NCBI RefSeq assembly: GCF_000764305.2 | Contig: NW_025944135.1 | Coordinates: forward strand, 558,001 to 622,000 | DNA from: Hyalella azteca | Lineage: Eukaryota; Arthropoda; Malacostraca; Amphipoda; Hyalellidae | Direction of reading: 5' to 3' | Length of the DNA stretch: 64,000 nucleotides | Part shown: one piece after another, positions 50,441-62,215 of the stretch | Layout of the letters: every line of letters begins with the position of its first letter | How positions within the stretch are numbered: the stretch's first letter is position 1 | Notes under the pieces: generated by a model | What the model saw: the letters and a program-made list of their open reading frames with translations, nothing else | Told to the model about the DNA's origin: nothing | Database searches by the model: none | Program-made: the position numbers and the translations under genes

Positions 50441-50795
50441 CACGTTCTATCCACAGTAATTCATCATCTATCCACCATCTATTTACCAGCCGTCCACCAT
50501 CTATCCACCATCTATCCACCATCTATCCACCATCTATCCACCATCTATCCACCATCTATCCGCCATCTATCCACCATCTATCCACCATCTATCCACCATC
50601 TATCCACCATCTATCCACCATCAATCCGCCATAAATCCGCCATCTAATCATCATCTATCCACCATTTATGTATATCGACCATTTATCCATCAACTATCAA
50701 CCATCTATTCACCATCTATTCTCCTCTATTTACCATCTATCAACCATCTATACACCATCTATTCTCTTCTATTTACCATCTATCCACCCTCTATC
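50441..50795. repeat. 11-bp minisatellite
   Basis: Tandem CATCTATCCAC units are near-exact between about 50495 and 50630 and degenerate on both sides (CAACTATCAAC, CTCTATTTAC). Since three units make 33 bp, the same 11-residue peptide (HLSTIYPPSI-type) is read in every + frame. Not a gene. Confidence 0.95.
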
Positions 50796-51718
50796 TGGGG
50801 CCTTTAATGTCAATGTCAGAAATTTTGCATTAAACCACAATTATTGGAATGTATTTTAACAACAACAAAATATAATTTAAGTGATGTAATCTCATCTCAT
50901 TTTCCTACGCGTGTAAATAATGAAACTGAGGCAGCCATAAAAAATGTGCTTAATACTTATCCATTTTTCATCATGTATGACGGACAAAAAAGACTTAGTT
51001 TTCCGAAAATTTTAAAAGAAAAATAAAATTTATATTATAATTATATTCAATAATTTATTATATTCAATTAATTATATTCAATTTCCGTCCAGATCAAAAA
51101 GCATACTCCCGAAGTTGTGGCAGTCACTTGTGCAAGATCAATAAATTTTTCGTCTAATTATAACTAATCGCGATAACTGCGACATTAACCCCATAAGTCG
51201 TTGCTTTTATCTGTATTTTGCTATATGTACGATCAGAGTTCTGTAGAGAATACGACGAAGTTGATCAACTTGTGATCAATAACTGGTCGTTGGTTGAGTT
51301 GCGCACATTAATTAGGGAGGTATAAAGTTGGTACAACATTCAAACGACAGAAGTTTAAATTGTACCTAAAAGCGTTATTCTAAAAATGAATAGCCCACAG
51401 CGAGAAAGCTCCATTATAGTTACTTTGAGTTCTACTGAATATTCACTGAATTTGGCATCGATGGATCTTTGTGAGAAATTTTATTGGTGTTAGGTAAGTC
51501 TCCACGTTCAATTTACATCACGCTGATGCATAAATTAGTTATCGCGATCAGTGAATTACTTAAAATTTAATTTGACAAAATAAATTTAATACCAATTAAT
51601 TAAAGAATTAAATTGCCAAACTATCACTCGCCTCTTCATGACATACAGCGCCGCTGTGGCATGATAGCACATTGCCAGTCATGCGGGAGAAATTGCATAG
51701 CAGCAGCGTGCGCGAAAC

Positions 51719-51903
51719 ACTTGCCACTCCTTCAAGAGAGACTGTATAGCACCGACGAAGCATGCCACTCTTCCAACACTTGCCACTCCTTCAAGAGAGA
51801 CTGTATAGCACCGACGAGACATGCCACTCTTCCAACACTTGCCACTCCTTCAAGAGAGACTGTATAGCACCGACGAAGCATGCCACTCTTCCAACACTTG
51901 TCA
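51719..51903. repeat. 59-bp tandem repeat, three copies
   Basis: Copies begin TTGCCACTCCTTCAAGAGAG at 51721, 51780 and 51839, nearly identical to each other. Within the unit GCCACTC occurs twice. Confidence 0.95.
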
Positions 51904-53937
51904 CTCCATCTTAGGCTCTCAGGTAGCGAGAGATTAGCTTATTGATTCAAGTTTCAAGTCTTTCGCGCAGATTCTAGGAATCATTGTCATGAAGCAGGAT
52001 TTGAGAAATTCTAATTTCATCAATATTTGGCAGTACAAAAGAGTTAACATTTCTTTTTTATCACAGTATTATTATACTCTGTAAATTTTGTGCAATTGAG
52101 TGCATGAACGGCAGCATGCACTCAGTGCGGGCAATATCCGAACTGAATAAATTATGGGCAAATTCGGCAAATAAATAAAAACTTGCAATATTGAAATTGT
52201 GGCTTCAAAGCAATCTGCTCGTGAAAGTCGATAGTTACAACTTCGATTAAGGGCGTTTATCAGATCTGGAGTTAAGAGTACAATTACTTTACAAGTGGAT
52301 GAATATTTTACATGAAGGTGGTGAACTCTTAATGCTTGGTCGAGAAGTGGAGACTAACTGTTATTGTGTTGGCTTTATTTAATGAAGACTGAGAGGTCAG
52401 AGAATACGCATAATTTTTGACCTTCATCGTAATTCCGAGACATTCGATACTTTTAGTCTAAATTTCCTGCCAAGGCTACAGCTAAATCAACTGAATATAT
52501 ACTTTTTATATACACACATATAATATACTAATGCTATAAATTATTCCCGCCCAGGAGTATTGCTGAATTCAGTAAAATTTTTCTGTATGAGATATTCATT
52601 CGACCTTTTACATTTTTTTTATTGGTGTCATTACATTTATACATTCCGGTTGAATATCATTACAGATATAACCGATTACATGACAACACAGATAATTAAC
52701 TGCAGTTTGAATCAAATTAATAATGCAAATTTCATAATAGTCGAATTAAGTCTATTAAAATATTAAAGCAGTTGAAAAAATATCATTTATTCACGTTACC
52801 CAGGGCAGAAAAATTTTGCAGGTTCGGTCCCTCATTTACATGAAACTGCCGTTACGCTGCGTATTTGAACAGCCGCACGTGTTGTAGCTTCGTTTTAATC
52901 GAAAATTCTTGCGAGTAAACGCCGATATCGAGAGATCCAGGCTGGGAAAGAAAGAGTCTCATGTGTACACCAAACTGCCCGCTTTGTCTCCACACTCCGG
53001 CCATTTGTATTGAGCAGTACTTCTTCTGTGGCTTTGCAATATTTTGGAAGAATCGTTGTTCAATGCTTCCGAAGTCGTTAGTTGCTAGTTTTAAACGTTC
53101 TTTAATTTAACCTCTATATTGATAAAATTCGAGTCGACTTTAAATACGCCTCTTAATGGCGCAGTTTGATATTTTTACTGATATTTATGGTATGCACAAT
53201 ATGCGAAGTACAATGCTAATGAAACTGGTTCTGCCACTCAAAACTTTAATTAAATAGACTAGTTCATCCACGCGCGCTCGCGAGGCTCAAAGAAGGCAGC
53301 ATTGATGTAAGTTTCAAGTTTGCACGCTCCTTTGCTACTAGCCAATGAATGGAGAATAAAAGCTTTGGCTCGATAAAAGATTATTGTGAACGACCAATTC
53401 TTCGCCCATGGGATATTGTAGAACAGAAAAACATTATACTTTATGCAACATTTATTTCATCCCTTAAGGCATCACATAGCTGTTGCTAGACACATTCATG
53501 TCGCTCGGCAATCTCAGGCATATAATTTCTACAGCAAAACTTCCTCCGCAAAAATGATTTGCTTCCAGCAATAAAACATTTTCAACAATACACAAATTTA
53601 CCTGTTATGGAATGTAACGACAAATATCCCTTTCTCTCAAAACGAGCACATTCAGTGGTGGAAGAACAATTTATTTTCTTTTATTTTGCTGTTAATTTTT
53701 CCAGTCTGAAAAAAATTATGACGGTTCTTTAACTTCTTAGACTTAGGTCAATATTTTAATGGAAGAGCGATGAAAATTTCCTAGAAATAAATTGCACGGT
53801 TTGGCTGTACTTTGCTTTCATTTAGGAACATTCGATGTACGATCTGATCTTTGACAAAGAGCAATGTTATACAAATTCAATTAATATACAGTTATTTTGT
53901 ATGCCTCTTACATTCATAAAAATTCTTCTTCATGGTC
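51904..53937. other. AT-rich region without recognisable gene
   Basis: No recognisable coding sequence or repeat was seen on either strand. Confidence 0.5.
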
Positions 53938-54103
53938 TTTTTAGCGCATTTTCTCATTTATGGAAAAAAGCGCTATTGTGCTCACAATGTCCGTCTGTCC
54001 CTCCGTCCGTTTGTCTGTCTGTCCGTCCGTGACTTCTCGTTTTCGTCGACGAAAAAATGCGCTCTCTGTCACTCACTGCAGTGAGTACTGAGTTACATTT
54101 TTT
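53938..54103 (+). repeat. Dispersed hairpin-rich repeat, copy 3
   Basis: Same unit as at 3625-3795 and, inverted, 16057-16214. This copy has the perfect palindrome ACTCACTGCAGTGAGT and CGTCGACG. Its microsatellite core is GTCC/GTCT. One half-arm has AAAAAATGCGCT in place of GAGAAAATGCGCT. Confidence 0.8.
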
Positions 54104-55096
54104 ATTATTCATAGTACGTATATTCAAACTAAATTCAGACAAAATTTTATAATGGAAATCGCAAGGAGCTCTGCGTGTAAAAATTGTATCCAATATGAAG
54201 TGAGCCATAAATTTCGTTTAACTATGAAATTGAAACTGATAAAAAAGAAATCGTTCTTGTAAAATATATTTTTATAAACCAAATTGCCCCTATGATTAAA
54301 ACGTTAATTTTCAGCAAGGTTGTCCTCAGAAAGATGGCAAATGGTTCAGTCACAGCAAGGAGGTGAAATATATTCAACCTTGGGTCAACTTTTATTGGAA
54401 TTAAACCTTCCGTCTGCTTATCGGCGGGCACACGAGAAATTGTCATTCAAAATGTCCAATTAAAAATCCGAAACCTATATATGTCAAAAATCATTTATAA
54501 CGCCGACAATAAATTTTTTTAGTATTAATTTTTATTCATATTTTTAGTATTTCAGTTATTTTTTAAGATTTTGGGATTTTTTAGTTTTTCTGATACTTTT
54601 TTAGTATTTCGGGATTTCAATTCGAAGAACGAATCCAGTTTACAGTGGATCATCGAAAAGCCTAATAAATTGAACGCTAGGCAGCTTCAGCGACGGGAAT
54701 CACTTGCGCTGTGCAAGGAGCGGCTTGTCTTGCGCCCGTAAACCTGTGCAGCTGCAGCAGCGACTCGAGCCTCACAAAATCGAACCAATTATCGATAAGG
54801 TTTATATGGAGCATTGACGACCATCTCATGCTCAAATGCATGCATTTATAACCCCAAAAACGACTCATGATAAAAGATCGATAAAACCACAGCCATATTT
54901 TCATAGTCTTCATAACACGTTCAACAGCGCGTGTTTATACTGCGCCTTGCATCACTTCGTCACAGGTAACGATAAAAAAAAGAACAGATAATTAATTTAT
55001 GATGGTTATTTTAAGAACTTATAACGCTTTTGAAGATTAAGGGGGCCATTTCGGTTAATACTCGAAAGTTTTGGCTTCTTCGTTTTCTTGGCTCAT
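54104..55096. other. Region without recognisable gene
   Basis: Includes a T-rich low-complexity stretch with repeated TTTTTAGTATTTC (54515-54620) and a GC-richer patch at 54680-54775 that could not be assigned. Confidence 0.4.
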
Positions 55097-55097
55097 T

Positions 55098-55530
55098 TTA
55101 GGGGTTTAGGGTTTTTAGGGTTTAGGGGTAAACAGACCCCAAATATTCTAGATCTTGTGTTTACTAGTGAAGAATCAATGATAGATGAGCTTCGCCACGA
55201 GGCTCCGTTGGGCAAAAGCCACCACCAATCATTGTTTTTCAATATTAAGTGTCTGTCTCTTATACACATCTAGATGTGTATAAGAGACAGAGATAAAGCT
55301 ATGGAAAAATATATGTTCAGATTTGAAATGCCTAGCTCCTTATCGAACCCGGTGGAAGTCTAGTAGCTTCTTCAAACTATCGCCAGTCATGAAAAGATCC
55401 GGTCAAATGACACGAGTTTAGATCTATGAACAAGGCACGAAATGGAAAAGAATCGGCGACAGGCCACATCAGGCCTACACTTCAGAGCCGACATCACTAT
55501 GTTATGTTATGTTATGTTATGTTATTTTGT
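55098..55530 (+). mobile_element. Non-LTR retrotransposon (LINE) fragments
   Basis: From about 55122 a frame reads FRGKQTPNILDLVFT, then HEAPLGKSHHQSL. This is the C-terminal end of the apurinic-type endonuclease domain of LINE ORF2 (LDLVFT and the HxPLGxSDH motif, with His here in place of Asp). A mate-pair adapter interrupts the sequence at 55253-55290. After it comes a non-coding stretch ending in a TATGT repeat tail (about 55497-55525), typical of a LINE 3' end. Whether the two parts belong to one element cannot be told because of the adapter. Confidence 0.7.
55253..55290. other. Nextera mate-pair junction adapter (artefact), second occurrence
   Basis: Same exact 38 bp as at 33647-33684: CTGTCTCTTATACACATCT joined to AGATGTGTATAAGAGACAG. 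It breaks a LINE-like sequence, and the join should be treated as unproven. Confidence 0.97.
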
Positions 55531-58500
55531 AGCTGCTGGAAAGGCGCGTCTAACGCAGCAAAGCGCACGTCTGTACGTGCTCTAGATTTTGCATGAGGCA
55601 ATTTCAAAAATATATGAAACGAACCATTTTTAATAATATGTACAAAGATTTATTTACATAAAATCTGTATTTATTGGTTAATATTCTTGTTAATTGCAAA
55701 GTGTTTGCACTCGTTTGAAAGCTTCAAACGATCCACGTTCATAAAAGTAAATAACACGGATGTACATGCAAGGTTTTTTTCGTTATGCCGTTTTGAACTT
55801 ACATAAAATGAATTTTTTATATATATAAATCTAAAAGAAGTCACTTTTATAGCTAATTATTCATGTTAACTGGTTAAACGCTTGTGGTACCTTAAATGTA
55901 GCTAATTGGTAATGTAATAGCTTAGGGTACAATATCAAGCAATTTTTTTGTATATTATTTTTGCAACAAATTTTATTTATTTGGCTCCCCTGAACAATTA
56001 TAATTTCCAAATTGCACCATCTTAAAAATCTATCTCCTCCTATCTCCGCATTGAGAAATATACCATTCGATCCGTAAAAAAAGTATCTTGCGATCCACCG
56101 GTTATTTTTGTTCGTTTCGGTTTGGATTATGTATTAAAAACGTGGTAGGGAGGGGGGAGATAAAAAAAACAGAAAAAAACATCATAAAAAGTTGAAAAAA
56201 AGATCTGTAGATTGCTCGATATAGTCTCTACGAATCGAATATGTCTCTCGATGTTCTAGCACCTTAATTGAATGAGGAGATAGATTTTTACAGTGCCCCT
56301 CTTTTTGCTGTTTCCTATGAATTCTACATTTTCTTCCATTTTTTCGAAAAAATTGCACGAACAAAAAGTTATTAATTTCTGTTTTACATATGTGTACCAA
56401 GTTTCAAAATGATTCGTCTGTAAATAAAGACGATCTTTTTACCCAGACGCTCCCCTTAAAAGTGTTCAATTAAGTAATGCTTGTAAGATCGAAATTTTAA
56501 TCACTCGTTTGGCCTGAAACGTTCCCTGAATGACGGATTTATTTTTTTGCACTCTGTTCAATCTCAAAAGTTCGGCATCAATGGCCGAGCATTTGCTCAA
56601 AATTGAAAATTCTCATCGCGCGCAATTCAAGAAAATATTACTAATTCACGGCATTTAATAGCATTTATGCCATATGCATAAATCGTTATTTGGATCAAGA
56701 TCAAGGCTCGGCTCTTCTGTATTTTAGTTCTAAATTTCCAAGGACCTGGCACTCGCAGCCTAAGTTCGATCTGTGAACATACGCAAGGCAATCATATTTT
56801 AGTCTTTGAAGTAAGCACCCCAAACCACCAAGTCACTTCAAACGATGCCTTTTCAAATAAATCTCATAGTGAGACTCCATCCAGCAGGCGTCTCAGAAGA
56901 GGTTCTCATCAAACGTGAGGCGCCGCCTCACAGCAAACATTCGCAGCTTTTGCTCCATATATCACGTGGACTTCAGTCACATTGAAGTTACTGAAGAAGA
57001 AAGCTCTCAAGGTTTGCTGTGAAATTGTGTATATGCAATCTTACTGTCTGCATAAGATCGATATTCTTTTATATACTAAGAAGATTAAATGTTTTCGACT
57101 GTTTGGTCATTTCAGGTCAGCGTTGTTTTAGCATCGTGGGCCTGGTCATTTCATGTATTCAGTATTGCTCAAGTATTCCAATATATTCGGGTTCTGTAGG
57201 CCCTTGTTTTCAAAGGCATCCAAAAAAACATGATATGAGCGATCCTTTGATGACGGTGGCTTACTTTTACAGTGAAGTTCACATTTTCTTTCAATTCTGA
57301 AGCTGTTTCATAGCCTCAATTTTTGAAACATTACTCAGAATTTCGAGCTCTTCGGCACTGAAGCTTCAGAATGTTAACGAAAATTTTATAAAAAATGCAG
57401 TTGATAAAATAATAGGGACAGATGATAACAAAGGCTCTCGCACAAAATTTCGGTATAAAAAATCTACAACAGGCAATAAATTTTGCACATTGTCCCGGAA
57501 CTGCAGATTATGCGCTGATTCGCAATATTAAGGTGCTATTTTTTATTTTAGAACGTTATAAAAATCGAATAAATGAGTCAATAACTAGAGAAAATTATCA
57601 AATGTGGCTTGAGAATACGATCCAAAAATTGAATGGCAACCAACCGTTTGATGGACTGACTCACCTGGGAGTTTCAAACCGGCGTTTGCTGGGGGCGAGC
57701 TTGGCAGTGCACGTGAATGTTGTTATTAATAAATGGCAATAGTGTAGTTAATAAGTGTCATTCTGCGGGCTGATGATTTGCAGTGTGTTCTCCCATTGTT
57801 GCGACCTTTGAAAATTAGTATTATGAAAGTCATCAATGATAGTGCACGTAAAAATCTGCACGTAACTGGAAAATCAATCACTTCATATTACGATAAATTA
57901 TGGACTCATGCATGAAAGAAATAATTCATAAATTTTAGAGATGTACTTGTGTCTCTAATATCAATTTCCTACATGGCACGCCGAAGTAGGCATATCTTGA
58001 CTTCTCTCGCGTTTAAAGATATAGGTACTAAAAGCCTCCAATTCAACGTTACTCAGTAGGAGCAATACTGATGAGGAAAAAAAGTTTTCTGATAAGGTAG
58101 AGAATGTAGAAGCTGCTCCACGCACACAAAAAAGGAGAAGAGTCAGCAACTGAGGGTGTATGTCTCTTGAGTAGCAAAGCATCAGCAAGTTATTTGTGAG
58201 GTTTATTGGAAGAATTGTTCTATTGCACGCAGCAGCAGACAACGCAATTATGATGGAAAAGGGCAAAGGAATAAATTAACTCCAAGGGTCCTTGGCGTTG
58301 TCACGTGTCATGACCTGGGACCTACACGCTTTTATTTATATTTAAACGGCCTTGAGGAATTCAGCTGCCCGACGGTCTATTTCCATGATTGTTTTAGCTG
58401 TGGTTTGCAATAAGTTTTGTTATTCGTGAATTAGAACACAGTGATAATATTTCTGAAGTGCTGATAATGAGACGGTAGCTGATATTTATATCAAGAGACA

Positions 58501-61369
58501 CGTATAATACTGTGGAGCTATCAGCGACAGGAGAGTCAGATGCGTAACGAGCGATGTTATAGGATGCGTATTTCGTTAAGAAACCAATGAATTAATCGAG
58601 AACACTCATCAATTTGCGTTGGTAGCTCCGGGAGACCGATGAGGCTGTGTGGTCGATGCTGTCACAATAGAGGACGGCAGGCGATCGTGCTGTCATCCAG
58701 CCAATTTAGGACGTCATTTGGGCGACGATCAACAGCCGCTGTCTCCATCTCAAACGTTCGGCCGTCGATTTCGTCATCGCGCTACTCTTATAATAAAAAT
58801 CAATAATTTGTGCGACTCGTCTTTGGATATCAATGATTTTGGTTGAGGGATAAATTTTACCGGATTTTCGAAACCTTCTTTTTATGATTAAATTAAACAT
58901 TTGAAGCTTAATTTAATCAGACCTAAGTTTAAATATTTTTTTCTGAATTTAAGAGTAAATTTGAGGAGTAAAGAAGTGGACATAAATCCATTGCTGAAAC
59001 TGAACAACAAGCAGATAGTATGAATCATAAAAAGTATATAATTTCTTCGATCAAATCAACACATATTTCCAGTCGCCTGACTTATCACCAAGCTCATTTT
59101 TAAAGACATTTGTTATTTACTATTTGACATCACTCGAACCATTGTTGATCTGTTGGTTAAACAAAACTCGTGTAAATAGTGAGTGAATTTTCTAAATTTT
59201 AAAACGAAATGGTCTTGCGAACGAATTTAGTCCTGCACATTAATCTTGACATTTGTGAAAAAAGTATCAAGCGTTTGGTGACGTCACTACTGCGCAAAAA
59301 AGTGAAATGCCTCTAGCGTTCGAGGTCAACAAGATATTCTTTTTTAGGCAGCCGATGGTTGCCACGAATAAATTCATTCGCCTGCAACCAGGTTTGGTTC
59401 TATCGTGACTTATAAAATAATAGAAACTTTCTATGCCTTCTCAATAATTGACGCTTCCTCGCCATTTTTTTTATTGATGGTGCTTAGCTTGGAGAAAATC
59501 CAGCTGGGTTCTGGCCATCTTGGAAGAGAAAATTTACTTCGTACCTGGTCGTCAATTTTTAAGGACATATTTAAAGGCGTACATTTTTTTCAAATATTGA
59601 ATTATAATAAATTAGTAATGGATAATTTAGAATTAATTCAGGATTAATTTCATCTAAGGCTTTAACAGTATATCACTAAAACTGAGGAGTGATGTACGAT
59701 AATTATTGTTGGCGCTAATTATAAGGAGGCGCTTATATTCTTTCAATTAATATTTTCCGATCATACGAGACGAATATATTCATGTACGCTGAAACACGTA
59801 CAGTTATATGGTACACGTTCGTTTGTACGCGAATAAATTTGTTAGTTGATCTGGACGCAAAGGAAAGAAGGGTTCGAATGGAGGAAGTGTACCGGAGAAA
59901 AGCGTGACATTCAAGAATGAATATATGTTAAAGATTTTTACTATTGATTAATGAGTAGGAATCGAAATTCTCAGTATAAATGCAGCCTATTAATGACCCC
60001 CGAACGATAAGTATTCATCCGATTTGGAAAGATTCTATTAATATGTTATGATTTGTTATTCATATTTATTGAAAGTTATAGATAAAAATATGCTAAATAT
60101 TTTCTTATTGAGTTATTACCGATGATTATTCTAAACCAATTTTATTTATTCATGAATAAAATGGCAAATATCAAATACTATAAGTTAGCGGCCAAAGAAA
60201 GCCACAAGCTTGAAGATGAACAGCCAAATCTCTGACCTGGTTGTGGCCTCTCCAATTAAGGACGCTCGCCGATCAGTTACGAAACGAAACTTCACAGGAA
60301 TTCCAATAAAAAGTATCACGCATTTTTCGCTTCGCAAGTGAATAGATTAATTAAAAGTAGGATCTTGACTCTCAAGGGCTTCTTTAAAGCAATTATCTGG
60401 CGGCCGCAACTTTTAGAGCCTCGAGAAAACTTCTTTCCTGTTGTCTTAGTCTCTAAAAAATCAGCAGGCGGAGCCGTTGGCGACGTGTAACAGACGTCTC
60501 TGGTAAGCGATGCTTCTCATCCTTGTCGCCTCGTTCGAGGCACACGAACGCCGAACTGATCTGTTACCGATGAATTTATGCATGAACGATGCAGGGGATA
60601 AGCGCAGTAAATACCATTTGAGATTCTAGTTCGGAAATATTCTGTGACTTTAAACGAATTCTCTGTAAGAAGCTGTGCAGTGTCTATTTTTGCCCTCACC
60701 GTCACAACTACAATAATTTTGTGGATATTTGTTAAACATGTTTTTTAAGGAGAAACTCATTCATTCAATTGGGATTTGCTTTCAATTTTTCATATAAATG
60801 AACTCGGATTAGGTTTTTAGCTGAACTTCTGTTCAATACTGATTCAACTGGAGACTAATTTCACTCTTAGAAATTATATCTATATCGCGTGCGAGGAAGA
60901 AAATTGAATAATAATTATTACAGTGGTAATTTCCTTTTTAAATGATTAAGGTATTGCCTTAGAACATAAATGCACGTTCTGAAGTCTGTACTGTGCATCA
61001 TAGCCGGCATATAATTAAGATACGATTCTAGCTGTAGACATATCGGTTCGTTAGACAAAAAAAAACATTCATTACCCCTGTCATGTTGACCCTAGTCTCA
61101 CTCACCTACTTGAGTGAAAACTTACGTGCGTTCACTACGCTATTGCAAAAAAGAATTTTCTCTTAAAATTCCAAATTCTATTAGTCTTGAGTAGGAAACA
61201 CTTTAATGTTCCTGCGGTGCCATGTGTCAAAGTGAGCTTGGTCTGACCAAGCTTTCTTTGGGTAAGCGTTAAATCTGGCTGATGAAGCGCTGGTAATCTT
61301 TCAGTCATGGCAAGTAGCTCGCATCTCTGACACTTTCACCCTCTCTCTGCTGTGAGCCTCTGCTCACGC
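55531..61369. other. AT-rich region without recognisable gene
   Basis: No gene could be supported. The 106-codon frame at 57422-57742 (+) matches no family I know. A 17-bp perfect inverted pair lies at 56023-56039 and 56274-56290, and GTGAGGCGCCGCCTCAC (8-bp dyad) near 56917. Confidence 0.45.
56023..56290. repeat. Inverted repeat pair, 17 bp, 234 bp apart
   Basis: TAAAAATCTATCTCCTC (56023-56039) and GAGGAGATAGATTTTTA (56274-56290) are perfect reverse complements. They could be the ends of a small non-autonomous element, but no target duplication was identified. Confidence 0.6.
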
Positions 61370-61402
61370 TCGCGATACGTCTCTGTTTAACGCCAAGCGG
61401 CT

Positions 61403-62155
61403 TACTGCTCGTCACATAGCGTCTCTGTTCGGCATATATATAGCGTCCCTGCTCGGCACATAGCGTCTCTGCTCGTCACATAGCGTCTCTGCCCGTCACA
61501 TAGCGTCTCTGCTCGTCACACAGCGTCTCTGCTCGGCACATAGCGTCTCTACTCGGCACATAACGTCTCTGCTCGGCACATAGCGTCTCTGCTCGGCACA
61601 TAGCGTCTCTGCTCGGCACATAGCGTCTCTGCTCGACACACAGCGTCTCTGCTCGGCACATAGCGTCTCTGCTCGTCATAAAGCGTCTCTGCTCGTCACT
61701 TAGCGTCTCTGCTCGGCACATAGCGTCGCTGCTCGGCACATAGCGTCTCTGCTTGGCACATAGCGTCTCTGCTCGCCACATAGCGTCTCTGCTCGTCACT
61801 TGGCGTCTCTGCTCGGCACACAGCGTCTCTGCTCGGCACATAGCGTCTCTGCTCGACACATAGCGTCTCTGCTCGGCACATAGCGTCTCTGCTCGGCACA
61901 TAGTGTCTCTGCTCGCCACATAGCGTCTCGATCTGCTCGGCACATAGCGTCTCTGCTTGGCACATAGCGTCTCTGCTCGTCACATAGCGTCTCTGCTCGG
62001 AACACACATAGCGTCTCTGCTCGGCACATAGCGTCTCTGCTCGTCACATAGCGTCTCTGCTCGGAACACACATAGCGTCTCTGCTCGGCACATAGCGTCT
62101 CTGCTCGGAACACATATAGCGTCTCTGCTCGTCACATAGGGTCTCTGCTCGACGC
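61403..62155. repeat. 20-bp minisatellite (about 37 copies)
   Basis: The unit is GTCTCTGCTCGGCACATAGC with variants GCTCGTCACA, GCTCGACACA and GCTTGGCACA, plus a few units lengthened by insertion (AACACACATAGC). It is flanked by decayed units from about 61370 and to about 62215. Because 20 is not divisible by three, every - strand frame reads the same 20-residue peptide cycle (MCRAETLCAEQRRYVPSRDA) in different phase. That explains several overlapping long open frames; none is taken as a gene. Confidence 0.95.
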
Positions 62156-62215
62156 CGTCAGCGTATTTGCTCTTCGCCCCGCTTTCGTCTCTGCTCATGA
62201 CCGCTGTGCGTTTCT

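Noticed and set aside
50441..50795. Possible CRISPR-like regular repeats (here and in the other arrays)
   Set aside because: Units are directly adjacent without unique spacers, and the genome is eukaryotic.
50429..50859. Repetitive open frames rich in HLSTIYPPSI
   Set aside because: Artefact of an 11-bp tandem repeat.
55097..55130. Telomeric repeat
   Set aside because: Too short and irregular, the wrong type for arthropods, and partly explained by LINE coding sequence.
57422..57742. 106-codon open frame on the + strand
   Set aside because: Composition and sequence match no family I know. It could be a relic of a transposable element, but there is no support.
61476..62198. Four overlapping - strand frames of 70-155 codons
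   Set aside because: All are phase shifts of one 20-bp minisatellite encoding the same peptide cycle.
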